Part shown: positions 12,958-24,300 of the stretch, piece after piece | Numbering within the stretch: the stretch's first letter is position 1 | Layout: the number at the start of each line of letters is the position of its first letter | NCBI RefSeq assembly: GCF_000149955.1 | Contig: NC_030990.1 | Coordinates: forward strand, 3,833,482-3,897,481 | Direction: 5' to 3' | Length of the DNA stretch: 64,000 nt | Source of the DNA: Fusarium oxysporum f. sp. lycopersici 4287 | Lineage: Eukaryota; Ascomycota; Sordariomycetes; Hypocreales; Nectriaceae | Program-made: the position numbers and the translations under genes | The notes under the pieces: model-generated | What the model was told of the DNA's origin: nothing | The model's input: only the letters and a program-made list of their open reading frames with translations | The model's database searches: none

Positions 12958-15216
12958 ATGAGTTCCGACTACTCTTATGACGAGCAGGTAAGAACGGCAT
13001 TGTCTCTATGCTTCGACACCAGCTAACTCGAATTAATAGGGCCAATTCTTCCCCTTCTTTATCCTGACTCTCACCGGCATCGTCACTGTTCCCCTTACCT
13101 ACACACTCCTTCGCCCGAACCGCGACCAAGATGCGCTTGCGCCACGGATCAAGACCAACTACAAGTCAGAGCATGCGGCTACTGTCGAGTCGCTCAAGTC
13201 AGCACAGAAGCGTAGCCAATGGAGGGTCAAGCGGGTTATCTTTGTGATAATCGGCTGGGCCCTCATGGCTGGCATGGCCTACCTGATTATGGTCACCCAG
13301 CGAACTGTCCCCAAGCTTTGGAACCCTTACGATATTCTAGGTATCTCGGAGGTAAGCTTCGCGACGGCTATATCGTGCTGAAATGACATTGCTGACACAA
13401 TCGCTGCTAGTCTCTCAATGAGAAGCAAATCAAGTCGCACTACAAGCGACTCTCCCTCAAGTTCCATCCCGATAAGGTTCGACCTGACCCAGCCAAGAAC
13501 GAGACTGTTGAATCCCTCAACGACTTCTACGTCGAACTCACCAAGGCCTATCAAGCGCTCACCGACGAAGACGTGCGCAACAACTACATCCAATATGGCC
13601 ACCCCGATGGAAAACAGAGCTTTAGCATGGGAATTGCTCTTCCCCAGTTTATGGTCTCCGATGGTAACGGCAAGTATGTCGTTCTTCTGTACACTATGCT
13701 TCTTGGAGTTCTTCTGCCCTGGCTCGTTGGATCATGGTGGTATGGCACCAAGAGAATGTCCAAGGAAGGTGTCCTGATGGAGAGCGCCAACAACCTGTTC
13801 CGACAATACGACGACGAAATCGAGGAGGGCGGCATCATCACTGCTCTCAGCGCTGGCAAGGAGTTCGAGGAGATTCTGAAGGGCGACAAGGGCGAATCTG
13901 GTCTTTCCAAGATCGAGTCCCGAATTACAGCTGAAAGCGAGGTCGGGCCCACTGCTTCTGGCATGTCGCTCAAGGACAAGGAGGCTCTCGAGGATCTTGA
14001 CAACGGCGTTCGACGAAAGGCCCTCGCCCTTCTCTGGGCTTACCTTGGCCGTGTTGAGCTCGACGACCCTGCTCTGACCAAGGCCAAGTTCCAGGTTGGC
14101 CCTATCGCCCGCGCCCTCAACCAGTCCTTCAACGCTATCACTCTCGCCTACGGAAACATTGGTCCTATTGCCAACTCGTTCTACACCAGCCAGAACCTGA
14201 TCCAAGCTGTTGCACCCCACGCCTCTCCTCTTCTCCAGCTTCCCCACATCACTCCCGAGATCGCTCGTGCTATCGAAGGTGACTCCAAAACACACATGCC
14301 TGTCCACCGATTTATGGATCGACCAGACGCACAGCGCAGACAGCTTGCTGTTGGAAAGGGCCTCCTGACTGAGGAGCAATACCAGACCGCGATTGGTGTC
14401 GCTAAGCAGATTCCCTTCTTCCGTGTATCTAGGGCTTTCTTCAAGGTTACTGGAGAGCGCTTTATTATCCCTTCGTCACTGGTTTCTCTTGTCATCAAGG
14501 GCCGCTTCATTCCTCCTGGTACTGAGAACATTCCTCCTGTCAACGAGCTGGATCTCGAGGACATTGACCCGGCTGAGGACGATATCGAGGCTATCAACGG
14601 ACGCAAGAAGAAGACTATCAAGGGCCCTGACGGCAAGCTTATTCCTATCGAGGAGGAGTCAATCCTGCCCCCTCTGACGCACGCACCTTACTATGCCCGT
14701 GATCACTCTCCTCAATGGCACGCTTTCCTTAGCGACTCTAAGCAAGGCAAGATGGCTGTTCCTCCTTTCCACTTCGCCAAGTTTGATCAGCCTATTATCG
14801 ATGATGAGGGCAAGCCTACTTTCAACATGCAGACTCTCAAGGCTCAATTCGCCGCACCTCCTCAAGCTGGTCACTACACCTTTGTTTTGCACGTTATCTG
14901 CGACTCCTATGTCGGCTTCGATACCAAGATGGAAGTTACATTGGTTGTCGAGGAAGCAAGCAAGGCAGCGGAGATGCAAGCTGAGGACGAGATCAGTGAG
15001 CCTGAAGAGGGTAAGTCTCAACTGCAAAACAAATCATTGAATGTTCCTGCTAACAACTTTTCAGATTCTCTCGCTGGACAGATGCACGTTCTCAAGACTG
15101 GTCAGACTCCCAAGACCCGTAGAAGGGATTCTGACGACTCTGAGGATGAGAGTGGAACAGATGAGGAGGAGGATGACACCAGCGCAACAAATACCGATAC
15201 TGAGGACGAGTCATAA
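12958..15216 (+). CDS. SEC63: ER translocon subunit Sec63 (J-domain membrane protein)
   Basis: Sec63 joins the Sec61 channel with Sec62 and uses a lumenal J domain to recruit Kar2/BiP for post-translational import into the ER. Exons inferred: 12958-12987, 13040-13351, 13411-15010 and 15065-15216, giving 697 residues. Three membrane segments are visible, near residues 14-35, 78-98 and 202-222. The J domain lies between the second and third and has HPD at 133-135. Two Sec63/Brl-type regions follow, and the C-terminus is a strongly acidic Ser/Asp/Glu tail of the kind that binds Sec62. The last intron (54 nt) is a multiple of three without a stop, so an unspliced reading also stays open. Donor, CTAAC branch site and CAG acceptor nevertheless support splicing. 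The start gives MSSDYSYDEQGQFFPFF, typical for the family. Confidence 0.95.
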
Positions 15217-15822
15217 CGGCCTACCAGTCTCTCTTTGTGGATATTAAAAAGTACTGTAATCACTAAATCATGAGCGAAACCCCTCTTAGGAGCATGATGT
15301 GTGTATACGGAAGCGACATCATCCTTGTGTATGTATGTATTAGGAAGGGAGGGAGTCTGGAGGAAGATGACAAACACTTTAAAGCTTGGGCATTTGTTTC
15401 TATCTAGAAACAAGTTGGGAGTTTAGGGGTTTCTTTAAGGCACACACTCAGTATATAACTCTTTCTTGTTGTGCTTATTCTCATTCAACTTCAAATTATT
15501 TCCACAGCCGGCTTGTTTCGTTCAAGCACCAAGACACATTTTCCAGTTTCCATCTCAGCCTCCAGTGAGCAAAAAGCCCGTATTGGACCAACCATCATAT
15601 AATATAACAAGCGCCCGAATTACCATTCTCTTTCCCCTTTGAAACAGTGCCTGTGAGGCAACGTTCTTGTTTCCATACATTATGTACGCCTATTGTATCG
15701 CTTCTTTCAGATTCTCTCAGGACCTTTCGGGATATAGACTATGCGTAGTATATAGGGTTCCAAAGACGCAGGACCAGCTTTCGTCTTGCTTGTGCATAAC
15801 TTTCGAACAGTGAGGTCGCTTC
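15217..15822. other. Convergent intergenic region
   Basis: SEC63 and the following minus-strand gene converge here, so it should hold two terminator regions and no promoter. I see no gene. It is AT-rich. Confidence 0.6.
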
Positions 15823-17776
15823 TTAACATACTCTTACACCACAGACTTCGACACCCTTGCCCTCAATATGAGCGGGACGACCAAAGTACAGGATCGACAA
15901 TTCACGGATGAACAAGGCATCGGTATCACTCCAGACGTCGAGGCCCATGTTTTCCACAGCGTGGCTATCTACGCGGATAGCATCGGCATCGTCAGGTTCG
16001 AGGTCAGAGTCTGATGGGCGAAGTGGTGCTCTTTCGCCCGAAGCTTGCGACAGGCCCTCGTCATCATCATCATGGTCAGTATATGGCTCGTCTTGGCTGT
16101 CAGCTAGATCAGCTAACACTGATAGTATTTTGTGTGGTGAGACGGGGGAAATAAAGCGATGATAGCAAGCTCAAACCGGGCTTCGCCAGAACCATCAGGG
16201 GCACGATTGCTGGCATTGAGAGACCCAAGTGAGTCTGATAATTGTCCAGAGCGAGAACCTGGTCGTGGCATAGTCATAGAGGGTCCAAAATCGGCGAGCA
16301 GGGAAGCATCATGAGCTGCCTCGTCTTGCTGTTCCTGACGCAATTGTTCACCAGCGCTGGCCCACCACATGTAACCATTGTAGGCAAAAGCTGCCCATGT
16401 CAGGGGTTCGACGACCTTTTCCACTGCGTCGTCTCGTGGATCACGGACTATGTGACTCGACTGGGTAGAAAATCTACGCGCAGAGCGCTCCTCTTCAGGA
16501 GACTCTGGGACCGCGCTAGGGACCTGGCTAGCAGCTGCAAGACGGGCAAGGCCGTTCTTTAGAGTGGTAAAACGACGAAGATCTCGCTGGGTCGCCTTGA
16601 TAGGCTGTCCGCGAGGGCATTCGACCACGGGCCAGACTCGCTCTGTAGCATTAGAGGAGTAGTCGGGAGGCAAAGTGACGAGCATATCCCATAGTGTGTC
16701 CTTCATAGCGAGAATGCTGTCGGTGGTGCACGCAATCCAACCAGAGCCTGATTCGTCATCTATCGCATCTTCATCATTGCGGGGCCTCTTAGAGGCCTCA
16801 AAGTCGTCCATGAGGAAAGGTATATCATGAACACCAATAGAGAAAAGCGGTCTTAACCGCTGCGTTGAAGCTGATCCTGGAAGTATATCTGTGACAGATA
16901 GAGGAATATTGGAAAGAACAGAGAGGTTATATACTAGGAATATTAATAAAAAGCTACTAGCTGAAGGGATATGACATACCAAAATCACAAACTTCATGGA
17001 CTGGTGCATGACATGATATTAGAATACGCTTCCGCAGTAAAGCAGCGCGATGTATAGGAAAGATGAGCGGACCAAACTTGTCCAGAAGGCTAGTCAAACT
17101 CCAGGCAGGGTGATATGGTGAGAGCTTGTTGCCAGGCGGTATTAGAGAGGCACCGTCGGAAGCTGATCGGTTGCGGCTGTGGGTTTTGCGGGGGAAAGGT
17201 GATGAGTTGAGAGACGGAGAGCTCACGGGGGTCTCTCCTGAGAGTCGACGATTGCCATTTCCAGACTTTTCGCGATTGGCAAGCCAATATTCCTCGAGTA
17301 TGCTTGTGTTTTTGCGATCCTCGGCCAGTTTCCTGTTCAACACGTCAGCCAAGTCCATTGCGCATGGGGTAGATTGCGTACGCAGCCATCTCCTTCAGTC
17401 CTTCAGCATGCCTCCAAGCGCGCCCCAAACGACCATAGCTCAGGGGAACTAGAACTCCGACGGCAAACATTCTCGCGTTTCGTGCCTCCTCCTCATCGCA
17501 GGGCATGTTAACAAAGGCACTGAGTCCGGCATGGGCGCTGTCGTGAACGAAGTAGATGAGATCTTCGGAGACTGTGTGTAACCCGGAAGGAAGAGATTTG
17601 TATTCGACAAGACCTTCGAGGTCGATACCAGGAGCATTTTGTTTCCAGAGAATTGTATATCCGGCCTTGACGTCGAAGTGGATGAGGAAGAGAGCATCGA
17701 TAGGAGGACGATCGAGAGGTTGGTTCGAAGGCATGCGGACGGAAAGAGACGGTTGTCCTCGGCGGGAGGAAGCCAT
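15823..17776 (-). CDS. LCHN/DENN-type protein (DUF4484; yeast Anr2-like), frame breaks
   Basis: The N-terminus (PPIDALFLIHFDVKAGYTILWKQ) and the blocks YFVHD, VGVLVPLSYGRLGRAWRHA and LISCHAPVHEVCDFVYNLSVLSNIP fit the LCHN/Anr2 group of the DENN superfamily. That group is thought to act on Rab-type GTPases in trafficking or polarity; the exact role is unknown. Exons on the minus strand: 17776-17382, 17332-16980 and 16933-15823, with introns of 49 and 46 nt. The C-terminus EGKGVEVCGVRVC is typical of the family. In exon 3 the frame breaks around 16128-16155. Dropping one base from each of two short homopolymers (minus-strand TTT at 16153-16155 and AAAA at 16128-16131) gives one continuous frame of about 618 residues with a family-like bridge. 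I think these are sequence errors, but true inactivation is possible. Confidence 0.78.
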
Positions 17777-19773
17777 GGCGATTGATTATCGAGATGCGCG
17801 CATCATATGCCGGCTGGGTGCTTGCAAAGGCGCAGGCAGACTGCGCTTAAATTGAGTTTAAGAGGGGAGAGCAGAGCCAAGAGAGGAGATAGGCGAGCCA
17901 GCAAGCAAGCAAGCAAGTGACAAGCGAATTGAAGCGAGTTTCGAAAGTCGAGCCAGAGATTGTTACGGCTTGGACGGGGCTGTAATAGAGTAGCCGAGGC
18001 AGAAATGAGAAGCCAGCGATTGTTGCAATGGGATGAAAGATTCCAAGGAGAACGAAAGAATGAATGGTGATGATAGATCGTGGTGGAGTTGAGTTTGGGC
18101 CTGGCTTACAGCGGTTACATTAGGTGCCTACCTACCTGAACTAGCTCGACACCTTAGCTCCAGGTAGCTATCGCAACCCCGGTAGAGTGTCCGATAGGGC
18201 CCACGTGATACAGGCATGACAATGCCGAGTATGTTCAAGTTGATTTGCATCTTTAGTATAAGATTCTACATTGACAGGGTACATAACTGTACTATTATAG
18301 AAAGAAAGCGTTTTCTGTAAGTTTCATGTCTCAGACTCAGATGGTACTGTACTACACGGAAGGAAGCCAAGAAGAGTGTGGTTGGACAATCCCGTGATCA
18401 AAGCCAAAAGACAGCTATTTTGTGTCTCTATATAATGGATCTACTTTGCATTGCTAGAGTGACCGCTTGAAACCGAGAGGAGGTGTTACTTGACCATTAA
18501 CTGTGGAACAAGTATTCGAATGAACAAGTCTGGTTGTTCGAGGCTGCCACATACTCTATATGGAGCTGACATATTGCTCCATGTAGTTCAATTCTATCAA
18601 GTACGCCAGAGGTTCAAACACTTCAGAGCACTTGAAAAGACGACAATAGCTAAAAAGCTGACTCTTCTTAAAGTAGAGATATTGTGAAGACAGTGATGCA
18701 ACATTGAAATGACTCTAGGTTGACTGAGAGCAACAATCAACTTGTTCTTATACTCGACTGGATCACTCCAATCGGTATAGAACATGGCCTCGGGGTTTCA
18801 GGGACGCGAGGCTCTGAGAGCCCACCAAGTTCATCTTAAAAATTATCATAGTATATGCTCCAACCTATTGAATATTTTTGTCACATAGGATCGGAGTCTT
18901 TAGAGGATATCTTACGATATCTAAGATGAACTTTGGTACTTTACGGCATCATCTGAACCTCAATAGTAGATATGCTAGGTGTTATATATGGCAGTGTTCG
19001 ATACAATACAATTCGAATCAACTGTCAAGGCATAAAGAAGAGAAGAGAAGAGTTCTACAAGGTGTTTTCATTCTATCATTTAATTCTTTGCATGGTGTGA
19101 GTTATGGATATACCTATCCCCAACTATTATTGTCCCAACCGGATATAATATAGCACCAAACAAACCGCTGAGTCAGGCAGGATCCATGTCATGTCATCTG
19201 TTCCTCATCCTCGGTGCCGACTTTCACAAGCCATAAAAACGAACACCCTGTACCTGCCTGTGACATCACCCAACCAATGACAACCTCCCAATCAAAGACG
19301 TTCCCGTCCCGTGTCAACGGCTGTTGTAGAGCATGGAACTAATCAACAACTCAGTTGCTCCTTGGAAGTGAATGTGATCTGACTATGTCTGTACATTAAT
19401 CCCTCATCCTCTAAGGTATATAGTATACTTTCTTGACTGACTGAATTAGTGACTTATTCAGTGTCTGGTCCAAGACATGGAAAGAGAAAGAAAAAAAAGA
19501 CCCCGCCATCCATCGCTAGAGAATTGACACTTTTATTGAACCCACTCAACAAACCAACCCCCGCCAAACCCATACAATCCACCAGATCCATCCAATATCC
19601 ATATCCATATCCACATCCATCCATAACCCAGCTGACCTCCTCCTACTTTGTAGTCTTTAACCTATAAACTCTACTTCTCCTCTGCTGGTGTCTCACTTTG
19701 TCTCATCACCTGTCTTTCCCCCCCTCCCTCCCTCCTCCTCAACCAAAGACAGCAGAATCTGTCGTCGCCCATC
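17777..19773. other. Divergent promoter region, 2 kb
   Basis: It lies between the DENN-type gene (-) and SLC1 (+). I see no gene. Notable sites are GCAAGCAAGCAAGCAAG near 17901-17917, a cluster of CCTACC/AGGTAGC-type motifs at 18121-18170, CACGTGAT at 18202-18209 and a CCAAT box at 19274-19278. The last 250 bases before SLC1 are pyrimidine-rich with CCATAT/CCATCC repeats. Confidence 0.6.
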
Positions 19774-20734
19774 ATGTCCATCTCCAATATCCTCCTCTAC
19801 TTCCTCCTCGGCTACGCCGCCCTCACAATCTTCTTCTACGCCATGTCCCTCGTCGTTCCAAAAGCCGCCTTCGCCGCCCGCGGTCTCGCTTCCTACATCT
19901 CTCTCCTCGCCGTCGCAGCCTACGGAGTCCTCGCCTCCATCTTCCTCACCATCGTCGGGAAGCAGCAGATCGCGCAATGGGCTGTCGGCCGCTGTTTTCA
20001 CCACGTTATGCGCTACACCACTGGCGTTGAGTTCGTCGTTGAGGACCCCGATAATGTCCTCGGTACTACGCGCCCGGCTATCTTTATCGGAAACCACCAG
20101 ACAGAACTCGATGTTCTCATGCTCGGAATCGTGTTTCCCAAGTACTGCAGTGTTACTGCTAAGGCTTCGCTGAAGAAGGTGCCTTTCCTCGGCTGGTTCA
20201 TGTCGTTGAGCGGTTCCATTTTCATCGATCGCAAGAACAGCAAGGATGCCCGCGAGGCTATGAAGGGCGCTGCTAGTGAGATTCAGTCCAAGCGACAGAG
20301 TGTCTACATGTTCCCCGAGGGTACTCGAAGTTACGCCAAGGAGCCCATGCTGTTGCCTTTCAAGAAGGGTGCTTTCCACCTTGCTGTCCAGGCCGGTGTG
20401 CCCATTGTGCCCTGCGTTGTCGCAAACTATAGCCATATCATGCACCCCAAGACTCTCACCTTCAAATCTGGAAAGATCCCCGTCAAGGGTGCGTATAACT
20501 ACTCTGTTCACCTGTCCAAATATCTAACTGTATGTAGTTCTCAAGCCGATTCCCACCAAGAACTTGACCGCCGCCGACGTTGACGAGCTTACCCGTACAA
20601 CGCGCGAACTCATGCTCAACGAACTCATCACTCTCACAGCAAAGGCCCGCGGCCAGCCCATGGCTGTGCCCACTTCACTTGACTCAACAACTGGCAAGAG
20701 CTCAGCCGTCGACACAAATGGCTCGGCGCATTAA
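19774..20734 (+). CDS. SLC1: 1-acyl-sn-glycerol-3-phosphate acyltransferase
   Basis: The enzyme converts lysophosphatidic acid to phosphatidic acid in the ER membrane. Exons 19774-20488 and 20538-20734 give 303 residues, the same length as yeast Slc1 as I recall it. The N-terminus has hydrophobic membrane segments. All four acyltransferase motifs are visible: NHQTELD (catalytic His and Asp, motif I), GSIFIDRK (II), FPEGTRS (III) and VPIVPCVV (IV). The 49-nt intron begins GTGCGT and has a CTAAC branch site. The second exon codes the C-terminus, ending VDTNGSAH. The start ATG is followed directly by the hydrophobic segment. Identity is secure. Confidence 0.95.
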
Positions 20735-21375
20735 GCGCACCTTATCAAACAAAAAGAAATTATTGAGGGGGAGGAGGAGGAGGAGGAGGAGGGAGAAGAC
20801 TGGGTAGGATAGGGATAAGGAGTTTGCCATACGGGGAGTCACGTCGGATGCAAAGACTTGAGGCAGCCTTTTGATACCCCCATAGACGCATGCATGAGGC
20901 GGCTTGTGCTCGTTAGGTTTACGGGCTTGAGCTCAGCCCAACTGTTTTTGTTTAACTGTTTCTGCTTTTCGTTACTGGAGCTTGCTTGCTGGCGGATTTG
21001 CGCTTGTTTGTTTTACCTAGGTTCATAAGGCGGGCTCACAAGATGTTTTCAGAATTTAGTCGCATGACGGAATGAATAGACGTATATACATTATATATGC
21101 GGATGTCGATCACTTCCTCCTAGTGTCACGGGAACTCACATGCATACAGATCTGTATGTAACTTGCACACTTTTCGTGTTTCATTCAGTATCATCTATCA
21201 TCATCTACACGCCAAAACCGGAGGATCAGAAACGAGATTCAACGCCAGGCCCGACCTGCCTTATATCTCGCCATGCTCCGAGACCGACCAATTACAAAGA
21301 AATATCGCTACACTAAAAACCACACAAGAAATCGATGAAGCCCAGCTTTTGGATATAGCAAATGCGCCGACAAGC
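20735..21375. other. Convergent intergenic region
   Basis: This is the space between the 3' ends of SLC1 and the gelsolin-repeat gene. No gene is seen. It holds a GGA/GGAG-rich run at about 20766-20795 just after the SLC1 stop and the motif TACCTAGGT at 21014-21022. Confidence 0.6.
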
Positions 21376-24300
21376 TTACTCTCTAAGCGCCTGCAGTGCT
21401 TGCGTCAGTGATACGACCCTCAGGCTTCGGCCCCGTCTCGGTGTTCCCATAGCAGCCGAGCTAGTATGTGTTGCTGTAGGGCTCAAGTCATCTCGCCAGA
21501 AACGGAAGACACGCTTCAGATCCCGAGGAATACCTTCCAATACGACTGTTGAGATGGGTACAAAAGGACGGTCCTCCATGCCCGCGGCAAGGATGGCATA
21601 TTCTTGAGCAAAGTCGAGAGCGTTGCGGAAAGACGAGTATTGCGACTGAGCACGGGCGCCAACAATGATGTACATCTCAAAAAATGCGTCAAGAACATAT
21701 ATGTGCTCGGGAGAGAGGTCATGCTGGTTGAAGGGAGCGATCTCAAAAACCTGGTGCTTATTAGTACGTTGACAGCTTGAGCCAATGTGAATCAACATAC
21801 CTGTTGCCGTGTGTCTGCATCTGAGCAGAAGAGTCTGCTGCAGTACTTGGCATAGTTGGGCTTGAGTCTCCAATGATCAGCCGAGTGAGGCTTAGATCCG
21901 CTTTCAAAAAGTTTCCAAAAAGACTCAGACTCATCGCCATCGTCGGCCTCGATTAATTCTCCAGTGAGTGTAAGCTCAATTGCGATGAGCTTCGCCGCAC
22001 TCAGCTCTGTTACATCGCATCCTCGTCCCTTCCAGATATAGGCCTTACCCTGACTGGTGAGAATATAGACGAATCCTGCGCAGAGACTCGATGGGCTGAA
22101 ATCACACTCATCGAAAGCGACCTGGCCCTGATAGCGCCGGCCGCAGAGCATGTTGGGTGCCAGTGAGTCGTACTTGTTGCTTGAGCCGCGTCTAATCAGG
22201 ACAACTCCACCAAGAGCTTGCAAGAACTCCGTTGTCTCCTTGCCTTGCTGCATCTTGACAAGCTTACCGCCCAATGCCTTGGCTTCCTTCTGGACGAAAA
22301 GAAGAGCATCGTCAGCAGCCGACTCAGGAACCTGGTCACCAACCCAGAAATAGATCTCCAGGCGCTTCCAGCCAGCCTCATTTGTGAAGCTGTGGGGAGC
22401 AATGTACATCTCTCGCTCAAACAACGTGCGCTCGTTGTGAGCCGAAACAGGTGTCTTCTTGCCCTCTGCAGATATTTGGAACACCTGGAAGCTGAGACTC
22501 TGGATCTTCAGGGGGCCCGTTGGTGGTCGGTTTGCAAGAAGCTCTGCAGCATCTACCTTGTACTCAGACCTTGAAGGCTTTGGCCCAAAGAAGTCTGTCA
22601 ATAGACTAGCAACATCGCTGCCCTGGCTGGGGGTCTTTGGTGGTGCGGTTGAAGCTGTTTGCTGAGGCTTGGGGGTCTGCGGGGCTTGAGGAGTCTGGGG
22701 TTCCTTAGTAGGGGGTGTTGGCAAGGGACGGGTAGCCGCTCGAGATGGAGTCTTGTTGATTTGTAGAGGAGAAGATCGTCCGGGGTCAGGAAGGGGGCGA
22801 GGAGAAGCTCTTGGTGGTGTCTGTACTCCTGAGGCCTCTGTTCTGTCCCACGAGGGCTTCGCTGCCAGAGGTGGGGGTTGAGCAGCACCGCCAAACATGG
22901 CCCTCGCATTCTTTACAGAGACAACGGGGTCACTATCAACCTTTGTTGGGGATGAGGGCTCAGGCTCAGGCAGTGGCCTTTGGAACATCTTAACAGGAGA
23001 CCGAGAGCCTGTTCGCTGATGCGTCAGACGAATTGGCTCCTTGGCAGGTTCTGACGTGCTGTTTGATGATGGGCGGTCCATGAATCGAGACATGCGGTTG
23101 TTGTCAAGTTTCTTAGGTGAGCCAGGCTGTGAAGCGGCGTCACCAGTCTTCTGGATCCTTAGTGGTGAGGGATAATCACTTGGGAGGAATTCACTCTTGG
23201 GAGTCTGTCTGGAAGAGAACGAGGATGCTTGCTCATCACGAGTCTGGAATCGTCGAGGTTCATCCTCTTGAGGCTTGATAGGCGTGGGTTTTGTGGGTGT
23301 AGGCTTTCCTCGTATGGCAGCCTTGGCAGCAACTTGTTGTTGAATAGAAAGGGGGGCAGTAGTTGATTCCTCCACCTTCTGGGGAGGTGTCTGTTCTGCT
23401 GGCTTCTCCTTGACAAGTTCAACGGGTTTCGGTGTAGCAGGCTTGGGCTTTTCTTGGCCAGGTTTTGGTTCAGCTGCTGATGCTGCAGAGGCGGCTTTAG
23501 GGGCAGCTGAAGTCGGGGCCTTTCTTCTGGGGCCTCGTGCTCGACCCTTAGTCATATGTGTCAGCTGCGGGCCCGGAGCAGAAGTTTCTGTAACTGTTTC
23601 GGTGGAAGCTCCCTTTGAATCAGACTCGTCCGAGGACTTTCCCCCGTTGGCAGCCATGGGTGGCGGTCCTCGTGCAAGCATACCGGCGAGGGCTGGGTTG
23701 AACCGTCCAGCGAGCTTACCTCCTACACGTCCTTGTAGTCTAGCAGGTGAGCTCGTTTCTTTGTGCAGGCCTGGCAAGGCCCACGGTTCCTCCGGCTTCG
23801 CGCTAGATTCGGTAACTACTCGCTTTAGACCCTCGTCAGCGGGTTCTGGGGCGGATTCAGGAGCGGGCTTGGGCGAAGAAGGGGTCTGGCTGGGTATCCT
23901 CTTCGGGCCTGGTGTCGGCTTGGGCGAACTTGGCTTACTCGGTGTGGGTGGTGACTTTAGTTCAGCCATGGACTTTCTCTTCGCCATCTCAGCCCTTCTG
24001 GCAAGGCCCTCTGGCAGTGGCGAATCGTTCGTGGGAGTATTGCTCCTTGAGATGCCCTTACCCTCGACCTGAGCTTTCTTAAAGTCATCCTTCTTCTTCA
24101 GAATAGCCTCCTTGAATTCATCCACTCTCTCCGTCTTCTTTGGACCACCTGTCTGGCTGAGGGAAGCTTTGCCCTTAAGAATGTTATCTTTCAGCTCATC
24201 AGGAGCCACATAGTTCTGTGTCTTGGTTCTGCGAAGAGTGCCGAAGACGTTCTTGAATTCAGGTTCTTGGGTCTTTGGCGCTTCTGACCCTGTTGGCCGA

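Noticed and set aside
13732..14379. 215-codon minus-strand frame
   Set aside because: Antisense shadow of SEC63.
19693..20511. 272-codon minus-strand frame
   Set aside because: Lies exactly antisense to SLC1, whose motifs are complete; a codon-bias shadow.
23410..24072. 220-codon + strand frame
   Set aside because: It is antisense to the repetitive Pro/Ser/Lys part of the gelsolin-repeat gene and exists only because of that composition.
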